Positions 16,850-24,942 of a stretch of DNA of 64,000 nt are shown in pieces (within the stretch, counting starts at the first letter, position 1; each line of letters begins with the position of its first letter). The stretch is from JAAXHF01 sp965242605 (lineage in GTDB: Bacteria > Desulfobacterota > Binatia > Bin18): positions 186,001-250,000 of the forward strand of contig CBDESS010000001.1 in the NCBI GenBank assembly GCA_965242605.1, in the 5' to 3' direction. A program made the position numbers and the translations under genes. A model generated the notes under the pieces. The model had not been told where the DNA came from and searched no databases. It saw nothing but the letters and a program-made list of their open reading frames with translations.

Positions 16850-17255
16850 AGCCTGCCTTACCCGCTCCGTCCCGCGGCGGCGCGGTGCGTTCAATCAGGG
16901 TGCGTAAGGCGAGCATTGCTTCTTGGTGGCGTTCGGCATGCGTGCGCATTGCTTCTTGGTGGCGTTCGGCGTGCGTGCGCATCGCTTCTTCATGGCGTTC
17001 GGCCTGCGTGCGCATTGCTTCTTCGTGGCGGTCGGTGCTCGTGCGCATCACTTCTTCGTGGCGGTCGGCGTGCTGTTGCTCGCGGCGTTCGCCCAGGCGG
17101 GCCATGTAGCGGATGCCGTAGCCGACGACGCCGGCCTGAATCAGCCCAACAAGCAGGGCCACCCCGGCCTGGAGATGGGCGGCGGTGACGGCGGCTTGTT
17201 GCAAGGCCAGCGTAGCCTGCTGGTAGGCGGTGAGGGGGGCGGCGGTGTCAAACAT
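16839..17255 (-). CDS. Membrane-anchored hendecad coiled-coil protein, copy 2 (5 repeats)
   Basis: This copy has 138 residues. The N-terminus, membrane helix and C-terminal tail are almost identical to copy 1, but the stalk has five 11-residue units (RHEEVMRTSTD, RHEEAMRTQAE, RHEEAMRTHAE, RHQEAMRTHAE and the terminal RHQEAMLALRT). The two extra units account exactly for the 22-residue length difference. AAGGAG lies before the ATG as in copy 1, and the last codons of the small membrane protein gene remain upstream. Confidence 0.7.
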   Translation of the reverse strand: MFDTAAPLTAYQQATLALQQAAVTAAHLQAGVALLVGLIQAGVVGYGIRYMARLGERREQQHADRHEEVMRTSTDRHEEAMRTQAERHEEAMRTHAERHQEAMRTHAERHQEAMLALRTLIERTAPPRDGAGKAGSAV

Positions 17256-17390
17256 CGGGTGCGCTCCTTTCTGCTTATCGCCCAAGCGACACAACCCTGT
17301 GGTTTTTCTCTCGCCTGGGGGGAGGGCGACACGGCTCGGCCTTAGCGGGGGGACAAGCCGCTCTGTCGGATCAGGCTTCGCTCATCCGAC
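17256..17390 (-). repeat. Linker repeat upstream of coiled-coil copy 2
   Basis: About 130 nt holding the ribosome site, a remnant of the 3' end of the small membrane protein gene (TCGCTTGGGCGATAA) and a C/G-rich stretch. The same linker occurs at 18383-18522, and at 19415-19530 without the gene remnant. The G-rich stretch could form hairpins. Confidence 0.75.
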
Positions 17391-17801
17391 CTGTGCGCTT
17401 TCCAACTCCTTGATTTCTGCTTCTGCATGCTGCACCAATTTCTGATTCCCCTGCTGTTGCGCTAATGTCAGCGCGTGTTTGAAATCTGCTAAGGCTTCCG
17501 CGTTGTGCCCGAGTTGCTGCTTGACATTACCCCGGTTGTAGTACGCCTCAACATAATCGGGCTTGAGCGCAATGGCTCGGTCATAGTCCGCAAGAGCTGA
17601 TACATACTCCTCAAGCTGGGACTTGGCATGACCCCGCTCGTAGTACGCCGCAGCGCGGTCGGGCAGATCGTTGGCAAAGGCGCAGATGGCTTGTCTGATT
17701 CCTGGGACGACGCCGGCGGATACGGCCTCCTTGAACTCGACCCGGTCGGCTTCTCCAGCTTTGCTGATCTCCAGCAACGCGGTGTCGGTGAAACTCCGCA
17801 T
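17382..17801 (-). CDS. AlbA_2 head fused in frame to TPR repeats (chimera 1)
   Basis: The open frame of 139 residues has two unrelated parts. Residues 1-49 are the N-terminal part of the AlbA_2 domain, ending in ICAFANDLPDR. Without a break, AAAYYERGHAKSQLEEYVSAL begins two to three TPR units identical in style to the C-terminus of the TPR protein at 19522-20526, ending in the same KLVQHAEAEIKELESAQVG. The AlbA_2 part is too short for a full domain, so the product is either a recombination by-product or an adaptor that keeps the first helix pair. Its head carries a 6-nt insertion relative to the parent. Confidence 0.65.
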   Translation of the reverse strand: MRSFTDTALLEISKAGEADRVEFKEAVSAGVVPGIRQAICAFANDLPDRAAAYYERGHAKSQLEEYVSALADYDRAIALKPDYVEAYYNRGNVKQQLGHNAEALADFKHALTLAQQQGNQKLVQHAEAEIKELESAQVG

Positions 17802-17856
17802 GAGGCCTGCTCCGTTTATTCTGAGGCGGATGATGCCCGACGGGCTGCCCCTTCCC

Positions 17857-17910
17857 TTTATTCTCAATCAAGCTATCCCATAATCACACCAATCACCGGT
17901 CAGACCGCGG
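17857..17910 (-). repeat. 54-nt spacer repeat, copy c
   Basis: Same element as at 14471-14524, between chimera 1 and coiled-coil copy 3. Confidence 0.9.
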
Positions 17911-18382
17911 TGCCTGCCCTGCCCGCGCCGTCCCGCGGCGGCGCGGTGCGTTCAATCAGGGTGCGTAAGGCGAGCATTGCTTCTTGGTGGCGTTCGGCGT
18001 GCGTGCGCATCGCTTCTTCATGGCGTTCAGCCTGCGTGCGCATCGCTTCTTCATGGTGTTCAGTCTGCGTGCGCATCGCTTCTTCATGGCGTTCAGCCTG
18101 CGTGCGCATCACTTCTTCGTGGCGGTCAGCCTGCGTGCGTATCGCTTCTTCGTGGCGGTCGGTGCTCGTGCGCATCACTTCTTCGTGGCGGTCGGCGTGC
18201 TGTTGCTCGCGGCGTTCGCCCAGGCGGGCCATGTAGCGGATGCCGTAGCCGACAACGCCGGCCTGAATCAGCCCAACAAGCAGGGCCACCCCGGCCTGGA
18301 GATGGGCGGCGGTGACGGCGGCTTGTTGCAAGGCCAGCGTGGCCTGCTGGTAGGCGGTGAGGGGGGCGGCGGTGTCAAACAT
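17900..18382 (-). CDS. Membrane-anchored hendecad coiled-coil protein, copy 3 (7 repeats)
   Basis: The longest member at 160 residues. The body is as in copy 1, with a stalk of seven 11-residue units that alternate Q, H or S at position nine and A or V at position five. The 33-bp DNA units are similar enough to expand or contract by slippage or unequal recombination. If the stalk is helical, its length would be about 77 residues or roughly 11 nm, against about 5 nm for copy 1. Confidence 0.7.
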   Translation of the reverse strand: MFDTAAPLTAYQQATLALQQAAVTAAHLQAGVALLVGLIQAGVVGYGIRYMARLGERREQQHADRHEEVMRTSTDRHEEAIRTQADRHEEVMRTQAERHEEAMRTQTEHHEEAMRTQAERHEEAMRTHAERHQEAMLALRTLIERTAPPRDGAGRAGTAV

Positions 18383-18522
18383 CGGGTGCGCTCCTTTCTG
18401 CTTATCGCCCAAGCGACACAACCCTTGTGGTTTTTCTCTCGCCTGGGGGGGAGAGGGCGACACGGCTCGGCCTTAGCGGGGGGACAAGCCGCTCTGTCGG
18501 ATCAGGCTTCGCTCATCCGCCC
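18383..18522 (-). repeat. Linker repeat upstream of coiled-coil copy 3
   Basis: Second copy of the linker described at 17256-17390, again with the leftover 3' end of the small membrane protein gene. Confidence 0.75.
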
Positions 18523-18933
18523 TGCGCGCTTTCCAACTCCTTGATTTCTGCTTCTGCATGCTGCGCAACTTTCTGATTCCCCTGCTGTTGCGCTAATGTC
18601 AGCGCGTGTTTGAAATCTGCTAAGGCTTCCGCGTTGTGCCCGAGTTGCTGCTTGACAATGCCCCGGTTGTAGTACGCCGCAGCAAAGTCAGGCTTGAGCG
18701 CAATGGCTCGGTCATAGTCCGCAAGAGCTGATACATATCTCCTCAAGCTGGGACTTGGCATGACCCCGCTCGTAGTACGCCGCAGCGCGGTCGGGCAGAT
18801 CGTTGGCAAAGGCGCAGATGGCTTGTCTGATTCCTGGGACGACGCCGGCGGATACGGCCTCCTTGAACTCGACCCGGGCGGCTTCTCCAGCTTTGCCGAT
18901 CTCCAGCAACGCTGTGTCGGTGAAACTCCGCAT
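18513..18933 (-). pseudogene. AlbA_2-TPR chimera 2, frameshifted
   Basis: Same fusion as chimera 1 with the same AFANDLPDR/AAAYYERG junction, so the fusion happened once and was then duplicated. Relative to chimera 1, one extra T near 18739 (CATATCTCC against CATACTCC) breaks the frame after SQLEE; the TPR tail continues in the next frame to 18513. It would give a protein of about 73 residues with a short foreign end. Confidence 0.7.
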
Positions 18934-18987
18934 GAGGCCTGCTCCGTTTATTCTGAGGCGGATGACGCCCGAGGGCTGCCCCCTCCC

Positions 18988-19041
18988 GTTATTCTCAATC
19001 AAGCTATCCCATAATCACACCAATCACCGGTCAGACCGCGG
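18988..19041 (-). repeat. 54-nt spacer repeat, copy d
   Basis: Same element as at 14471-14524 with one base change near its start, between chimera 2 and coiled-coil copy 4. Confidence 0.9.
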
Positions 19042-19414
19042 AGCCTGCCCTGCCCGCTCCGTCCCGCGGCGGCGCGGTGCGTTCAATCAGGGTGCGTAAG
19101 GCGAGCATTGCTTCTTGGTGGCGTTCGGCGTGCGTGCGCATCGCTTCTTCATGGTGTTCAGTCTGCGTGCGTATCGCTTCTTCATGGCGTTCAGCCTGCG
19201 TGCGCATCACTTCTTCGTGGCGGTCGGCGTGCTGTTGTTCACGGCGTTCGCCCATGCGGGCCATGTAGCGGATGCCGTAGCCGACAACGCCGGCCTGAAT
19301 CAGCCCAACAAGCAGGGCCACCCCGGCCTGGAGATGGGCGGCGGTGACGGCGGCTTGTTGCAAGGCCAGCGTAGCCTGCTGGTAGGCGGTGAGGGGGGCA
19401 GCGGTGTCAAACAT
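19031..19414 (-). CDS. Membrane-anchored hendecad coiled-coil protein, copy 4 (4 repeats)
   Basis: This copy has 127 residues and a stalk of four 11-residue units. Its upstream linker has lost the small membrane protein remnant together with most of the usual AAGGAG context, leaving only GGAGCGC before the start. It is the copy directly downstream of the full TPR gene, and so the one that would be read with the helicase-methyltransferase-FRG-TPR operon. Confidence 0.7.
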   Translation of the reverse strand: MFDTAAPLTAYQQATLALQQAAVTAAHLQAGVALLVGLIQAGVVGYGIRYMARMGERREQQHADRHEEVMRTQAERHEEAIRTQTEHHEEAMRTHAERHQEAMLALRTLIERTAPPRDGAGRAGSAV

Positions 19415-19530
19415 CGGGTGCGCTCCTTACAACCCTGTGGTTTTTCTCTCGCCTGGGGGGAGAGGGCGACACGGCTCGGCCTTAGCGGGGGGACAAGCCG
19501 CTCTGTCGGATCAGGCTTCGCTCATCCGAC
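19415..19530 (-). repeat. Linker repeat upstream of coiled-coil copy 4
   Basis: Third copy of the linker, shortened at the side next to the coiled-coil start by loss of about 30 nt. Confidence 0.7.
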
Positions 19531-20526
19531 CTGTGCGCTTTCCAACTCCTTGATTTCTGCTTCTGCATGCTGCACCAATTTCTGATTCCCCTGCTGTTGC
19601 GCTAATGTCAGCGCGTGTTTGAAATCTGCTAAGGCTTCCGCGTTGTGCCCGAGTTGCTGCTTGGCACTGCCCTGATTGGAGTACGCCTCGGCATAATCAG
19701 GCTTGAGCGCAATGGCTCGGTCATAGGCCGCAAGAGCTGATACGGACTCCCCGAGCTTAGTCTTGACGGTGCCCCGGTTGTAGTACGCCTCGGCAAAGTC
19801 AGGCTTGAGCGCAATGGCTCGGTCATAGTCCGTAAGAGCTGATGCGGACTCCCCGAGCTTAGTCTTAGCAGTGCCCCGATTGCAGTACGCCTCGGCAAAG
19901 TCAGGCTTGAGCGCAATGGCTTGGTCATAGTCCGTAAGAGCTGATGCGGACTCCCCGAGCTTAGTCTTGACGGTGCCCCGAGCGGAGTACGCCTCGGCAT
20001 AATCAGGCTTGAGCGCAATGGCTTGGTCATAGTCCGTAAGAGCTGATGCGGACTCCCCGAGCTCAGTCTTAGCAGTGCCCCGATTGCAGTACGCCTTAAC
20101 ATAATCGGGCTTGAGCGCAATGGCTCGGTCATAGTCCGTAAGAGCTGATACATACTCCTTAAGCTCGTACTTGGCAGTACCCCGGTTGTAGTACGCCGCA
20201 GCAAAGTCAGGCTTGAGCGCAATGGCTTGGTCATAGTCCGTAAGAGCTGATGCGGACTCCCCGAGCTCAGTCTTGACGGTGCCCCGAGCGCAGTACGCCT
20301 CGGCATAATCAGGCTTGCGCGCAATGGCTCGGTCATAGTCCGTAAGAGCTGATACATACTCCTTAAGCTCGTACTTGGCAGTACCCCGGTTGCAGTACGC
20401 CGCAGCATCATCGGGCTTGAGCTCAATAGCCTTATCGTAGTCAGCAATGGCTTCTTTGTGTTTGCCCAGTGCGAGTCTGAAATTGCCCCTTTGAAAATAG
20501 TTTTCGCTTAGTGCTTCCTTACTCAT
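19522..20526 (-). CDS. TPR-repeat protein with near-identical 34-residue units
   Basis: The product has 334 residues and consists almost wholly of about nine TPRs. The units follow the pattern YCNRGTAKTELGESASALTDYDQAIALKPDF, and neighbours differ at only a few positions; at DNA level they are 102-bp near-perfect tandem repeats. The C-terminal 45 residues (GHNAEALADFKHALTLAQQQ and onward) are a capping helix pair found also in both chimeras. There is no signal peptide. The start overlaps the FRG gene stop by 8 nt, indicating coupled translation. It most likely acts as a binding scaffold for the other products of the operon. Confidence 0.8.
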   Translation of the reverse strand: MSKEALSENYFQRGNFRLALGKHKEAIADYDKAIELKPDDAAAYCNRGTAKYELKEYVSALTDYDRAIARKPDYAEAYCARGTVKTELGESASALTDYDQAIALKPDFAAAYYNRGTAKYELKEYVSALTDYDRAIALKPDYVKAYCNRGTAKTELGESASALTDYDQAIALKPDYAEAYSARGTVKTKLGESASALTDYDQAIALKPDFAEAYCNRGTAKTKLGESASALTDYDRAIALKPDFAEAYYNRGTVKTKLGESVSALAAYDRAIALKPDYAEAYSNQGSAKQQLGHNAEALADFKHALTLAQQQGNQKLVQHAEAEIKELESAQVG

Positions 20527-21328
20527 TGCCCTGGTCCTCCGCTTTTCTGATTTCCTCGGTGTAGTAGTCCTCTGCGAGCTCGGCGTTGTAGGCGGATTTG
20601 ACCGTGCTTCTCTCAAGAAAACCCGCCAAGTCGGGGAACAGCGTTTCCTCCGAAATGCCCATCCTGGCCAACTCTCGCAGCAGTGTGTCTTTGCGATCTT
20701 TGGAAACGATGATCGGCCGCTCGATCATACCGTCTTCTATTTCAGGTGCTCCAAACAGGAAGACGGACTGCTGTGCTGTGAGACGTTGGGTAGCGAGGGC
20801 AGGGTTGCCTATGGAAGGCTGCCACAGATACCATTGTCCGTCTTCCGCAAAAAACGTCTTGAGTTTCTGTTTCAAAGCTCCTTTGGTCTTGATTTCTGTA
20901 ATCGTGTCGGGCTGAACGTTGACCGCAAAGACCTTGCCCTTGCCGGCTGTCGCCCCGTCAGTTTCGCAGGCAAACCAGAGGGCGACCAGGGGATTGTAGG
21001 TAAAGTCTATCAGCCCGGTCGCTACCCTGTTGTGTTGGAGGTGGGCCATGCACTCCAGGGGCGTCATATTGCTGTAGGTGTTGGGGTAGCGGAGCTGCAC
21101 TTCGTCGATAATCTGGTGGATGTAGCCCCTGAACAGGGACGACATCAGCTCAGGATGTGGCAACGATTGCTTTTGCAGGCGACGCAGGGCGCTGCTCTGG
21201 ACCTTCTTCCAGCATTCATCCTTTTGGCCGCGGTAAACGTAGCGGTGCTCTTCGCCAGAGCCGGCAAGCCCGTTTATGGCTTCGATGTATTCCTCCAGGC
21301 TGGTTATGGATTTTTGATCGTCGCTCAT
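20519..21328 (-). CDS. FRG-domain protein
   Basis: This gene encodes 269 residues. The FRG domain signature is clear: YVYRGQKDE near residue 31 (the F/Y-R-G motif) and LQHNRVATGLIDFTYNPLVALWFAC near 110, followed by a GKVFAVNV strand and a conserved C-terminal helical part with LRELARMGISEETLFPDL. FRG domains occur in many defence loci and have been proposed to act on nucleotides; the activity of this one is not known. Its ATG overlaps the methyltransferase stop (4 nt), so it is part of the same translated unit. Confidence 0.8.
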   Translation of the reverse strand: MSDDQKSITSLEEYIEAINGLAGSGEEHRYVYRGQKDECWKKVQSSALRRLQKQSLPHPELMSSLFRGYIHQIIDEVQLRYPNTYSNMTPLECMAHLQHNRVATGLIDFTYNPLVALWFACETDGATAGKGKVFAVNVQPDTITEIKTKGALKQKLKTFFAEDGQWYLWQPSIGNPALATQRLTAQQSVFLFGAPEIEDGMIERPIIVSKDRKDTLLRELARMGISEETLFPDLAGFLERSTVKSAYNAELAEDYYTEEIRKAEDQGNE

Positions 21329-24300
21329 ACGCTGCCCTCCACCGCCCGGATTTCTTCATCAGTCAGCCCATACAGCCCATACACGAGCCGGTCTATCTCG
21401 ACTTCCTGTTCGGCGGTATCGGCTGAGGGGTCAGCGGCTTTGGCGTGCAGGATGCGGTCAAGCAGGCGGATGAAGGGGCGTTGCTTGGTGGCGGATATGC
21501 GGGGGATGGGGAGGCGTTCGACGGTGAATTTATCCCACTGAGTCAGTCCCATGCCGGTCGTTACGGCGCTATTCCTGACCTGCCAGGTTATGAGGCGACT
21601 ATTCAAAATCGCACAGAGATACTTGAGGGAGTTTCCGGTGATAATAAATGCCTTTTGGTTGCAGAAAACAGGCTCCGGCTCGGAATAGGCGAATCTGCCA
21701 CTCGGGGCCATGTGCATCCAGAACAATTTTTCTTTGGCGAAGTCCTCGTGGTAGGCGATCTGGTCTTGCGTCTCAAACCACTTGTTGCCTGTCTTTTTGC
21801 GAGCTTTCGCGCCGTCGGCCAGCTTTTTGCCGCTTTGTTCCAGACGCTCTTTGCCGAACGACAGCAGATGTTTCTTGACAGCGGGATAGGTGTCAATGTC
21901 CAACTCCAATGAGGGAAAAGTTGCGATCTGGTATAAGCCCGCCCACTCCGCCCGATACCGCCGAATATCCCGGCCCCGCAGCACCGGCTTGATGATGTCC
22001 GCGGAAGCCGGGTCTTGGGCAATCAAGACCTGCCGGGTGGCGTCGTCAATGATGAAGGCGTCATTGTAGCCGGTCAGGATTCCCCGATTGATCTTCACCT
22101 CCCAGTCTTTCAGCGGCGTCCCCTGGCCCTCCATCTTGTCCATGACGGACTGCTCCAGGGCTGACAGGGCGGCCCACGGTTTTTCACCCTGGGGGCATAG
22201 TACCCCCCAGCGGCTTTCGGCCGGCGGAAACTCCTTGTCGGGCAGGCGGTCCATGTCTACCGCTCTGCCGGCTTCTCCGCTTCTGCCCTCCCGCGCAATC
22301 AGAATGCTGGTGTCAACAATGGCGTTTTCAAAAACATCTTTGCCCATTTCCAGCAGGCGCAGCGGCGTGTGCTGCTCGGAGAACCAGCGGCGCAGGGGCT
22401 TGCCGTATTGGGCCTTGAGCCAACTGTTGGAGGTGATGTAGGACAGAAGGCCGCGGTCACGCGCGAGCAGGCTACAGCCTCTTTCATAGAACAACTGATA
22501 GATGTCGCCGGTACGCGCAAAGGTGGCAAAGCCGCCGTTCTGGTACTGCCGGCCTAACGCGCCGCGGTTCTTCTGCAACTGCACATACGGCGGATTGCCA
22601 ATCACCACATCAAAGCCCTCGTCCACGCCGAACATATACTTGGCGTCAAACCAGTCCGCCTTGGCGTTCTGGTCATAAGGGTCCCAGGCGGCGACCTTGT
22701 CGGCGTCATCCCCAGGAAAGCCAAGGCTCTCCAATGCCTCCGCCAACTCTCTGCGCAACTCCTGGTCTTTCTTCTTGCAAGCCAGCTTTTGGCGGCGGGT
22801 GTTGGCGTGAAAATGCCGCTCCCGGTTCTCCACGATTTCCCGCTCGAGCTGCTGTGCGGCTTCGCTGGTCAGCATCCGCTCGCCTTTGAGGGTGAGCAGC
22901 GTATCCGCAGCAATGAAGCGGGTCTCCAGGTTGGGCAGGGGCTTGATGCCGAAGTTGTCGCCGGCCGGGTCGGGCGTCTGCTCAATGGCCAGCGAGATGA
23001 AGAAACGCAGCTTGGCGATCTGGCAGGCGACCGGCTGGATGTCGACGCCGAAGATGCTGTTCTGGATCAGGTACAGCTTGCGGCCAAAGTCGGAATCGCG
23101 GTAGCGTTCAAAGGTCTGGCTGATCTCGGTCAGCTCGGCCTCGCGGTCGTGCTGGTCCCGGGTATCAAAGGCGGCTTGGGCGCGCTTTTGGGCACGCTCT
23201 CTTTGCAGCCGCTCCCAACGGCTGTTGTCCGGGTCCAGCCGACGCAGGGCCAGGGTCAGCTTGTGCAGCACGCCCATCGGAAACGCCCCGGAGCCGACCG
23301 CAGGGTCACACACCTTGAGCTCAGCAATGGCCCGGACGACTCCCTTCGCCTCATCCTCGTCAAACAGATCGCTGGCGTCGCTGAAGGCATCGGCATAGTC
23401 CAGCAGATAACGAAGACGCTCCTGCCAGAAGACGCGGTCGCCGTCACCCAGCCGACACTTTTCAGCCAGAGCAGCGACCAGGGCCTCATCAACCATATAG
23501 TCCACCACCGGCCGGGGAGTATAATACGAGCCGGTCTGCCGGCGGGCAGTATCACGGGTTTCGGGGTTGCAGGCGGCCAGCAGGTTTTCAAACACCCTGC
23601 CCAGCAACTCCGGGTCAAGGGCGACTTCCTGCTCTACCGGCGTGTTCTCCTCGACCGTGAACTTGTAGTGCTCAAAGAGCCGAATCAGGCCGGCATCATC
23701 AAAGAACAGCCGGTTGGGGATGGAGTAGCCACGCCGCTGGCGGGGGTTGTCGGTGAAGCAGTCAATCCGCCAGCCCTCGTCCCGGGTCGCTGCCTCGCTG
23801 TCCAGGCAGTCAAACAGCCCGCCATTGATGAACGGGGTCTCGCGGAACAGGGCCAGCAGTCTGTCGGGGTCGCCTATCTCAGACTGGTAGCGGTACCGGG
23901 AAAAGTTGCGATGCGTGGAATTCGTCGCCGTGCTGAAACCGCGCTGGGCAAGTGGGGTGTTGAGGGTAGCGAAAAACAGGTTTTGGAGCACCGCCCGGTA
24001 GTAGGAATCACCGGTGGCACGGTCGTAGTCACGGAGCAGGGCCGAGACCCGGCTTTCGTTAAACAAGTCGTCCGCTATCAGGCCCTTTTCCTTGATGAAC
24101 CAGACGAACAACAGCCGGGTAATCAGCCGGATGATGTGTTCTTCGGGCGGCAGGGTTCTGGCCTGCCCGGTGGGGAAGCGGGCCTCTTTGACGCCGCGGG
24201 TAAACCAGGCGAACAACTCCCGGTAGAAACGGCGGTTCAACTCCCGGGTGTCCAGCGTAGCCAGCCAGGCCTCGAGCAGCCCGTCAAAGTTGTGGGCTGT

Positions 24301-24942
24301 GTTGTGGCTGGTCATCCAGGCCAGCAGATTCTCCAACGCCAGCTCGGCCAGAATGTCGAGGTGGGCACGGTGCGGGGCGGCAGGGCTGAGTTCACGCACC
24401 AGCGACACGCGGCCCAGCACATCACGGTCCGGGTCGGTCTTGTTCGGGCGGTGGTGGACAAAGGCCAGGCTGAGCCGCCCGTCAGAGGTGCGGAACAGCA
24501 CCACCGCAGGAGCCGGAAACCGCTTGTTGATCTCGCGGGTGAAGGCCGCATAGTCGCTCCGGGTATAGCTGGCCTGTTGTAACTCAAGGGCAAAGAACAG
24601 AAAGCTCTGCTGCCGGCCCCGGTCAAAAGCCACCGGCCCGAAATCCAGCCTGGCTTGAGCAGCCTGGGCGGCCGCAGCGACCTCATCGCCCGTCACCTGA
24701 AACAGCAGCCGGACCGAGCGGGCCTGCTCACACAAGCCCCGCTCTGAAGCCGTGCCTGGCCGGCGGGCGGGAAAAGCTGCAATAAAATCGCGGGTTGTGC
24801 CTGTCTGCCCGGTCAGGATGCGCTCACTGCGATAGCCGAGAGCGGCCAGCAGCTCCGTAGCCGCGGCGGCAAAGTCCCGGCCCGGCAGCCCGCTCAGGGC
24901 GGTCTGGATTGCGGAGCGGAGAGGTGGCACCGGGATGTTCAT
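21325..24942 (-). CDS. Large Eco57I-class adenine-specific DNA methyltransferase / restriction-modification protein
   Basis: The product has 1205 residues. Residues 1-400 are a family-specific N-terminal region with no certain nuclease motif (for example FFALELQQASYTRSDYAAF, LAFVHHRPNKTDPDRDVLG). The methyltransferase core follows, with VCDPAVGSGAFPMGVLHKL (AdoMet motif I) near 540 and VVIGNPPYVQLQ (catalytic NPPY) near 790. Residues about 950-1180 fit a TaqI-type target-recognition domain ending in KFTVERLPIPRIS. It would methylate adenine in a target site. It is coupled by 4-nt overlaps to the helicase before it and the FRG gene after it, suggesting a helicase-dependent restriction-like complex. 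Confidence 0.85.
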   Translation of the reverse strand: MNIPVPPLRSAIQTALSGLPGRDFAAAATELLAALGYRSERILTGQTGTTRDFIAAFPARRPGTASERGLCEQARSVRLLFQVTGDEVAAAAQAAQARLDFGPVAFDRGRQQSFLFFALELQQASYTRSDYAAFTREINKRFPAPAVVLFRTSDGRLSLAFVHHRPNKTDPDRDVLGRVSLVRELSPAAPHRAHLDILAELALENLLAWMTSHNTAHNFDGLLEAWLATLDTRELNRRFYRELFAWFTRGVKEARFPTGQARTLPPEEHIIRLITRLLFVWFIKEKGLIADDLFNESRVSALLRDYDRATGDSYYRAVLQNLFFATLNTPLAQRGFSTATNSTHRNFSRYRYQSEIGDPDRLLALFRETPFINGGLFDCLDSEAATRDEGWRIDCFTDNPRQRRGYSIPNRLFFDDAGLIRLFEHYKFTVEENTPVEQEVALDPELLGRVFENLLAACNPETRDTARRQTGSYYTPRPVVDYMVDEALVAALAEKCRLGDGDRVFWQERLRYLLDYADAFSDASDLFDEDEAKGVVRAIAELKVCDPAVGSGAFPMGVLHKLTLALRRLDPDNSRWERLQRERAQKRAQAAFDTRDQHDREAELTEISQTFERYRDSDFGRKLYLIQNSIFGVDIQPVACQIAKLRFFISLAIEQTPDPAGDNFGIKPLPNLETRFIAADTLLTLKGERMLTSEAAQQLEREIVENRERHFHANTRRQKLACKKKDQELRRELAEALESLGFPGDDADKVAAWDPYDQNAKADWFDAKYMFGVDEGFDVVIGNPPYVQLQKNRGALGRQYQNGGFATFARTGDIYQLFYERGCSLLARDRGLLSYITSNSWLKAQYGKPLRRWFSEQHTPLRLLEMGKDVFENAIVDTSILIAREGRSGEAGRAVDMDRLPDKEFPPAESRWGVLCPQGEKPWAALSALEQSVMDKMEGQGTPLKDWEVKINRGILTGYNDAFIIDDATRQVLIAQDPASADIIKPVLRGRDIRRYRAEWAGLYQIATFPSLELDIDTYPAVKKHLLSFGKERLEQSGKKLADGAKARKKTGNKWFETQDQIAYHEDFAKEKLFWMHMAPSGRFAYSEPEPVFCNQKAFIITGNSLKYLCAILNSRLITWQVRNSAVTTGMGLTQWDKFTVERLPIPRISATKQRPFIRLLDRILHAKAADPSADTAEQEVEIDRLVYGLYGLTDEEIRAVEGSV

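Noticed and set aside
16885..19268. CRISPR-like array
   Set aside because: The 33-bp repeats are the hendecad codons of the coiled-coil genes. There are no unique spacers and no cas genes.
21325..24942. Type IIG fused nuclease-methyltransferase
   Set aside because: The N-terminal 400 residues show no clear PD-(D/E)XK motif, so nuclease activity is not claimed; the PLD domain of the helicase is the better candidate.
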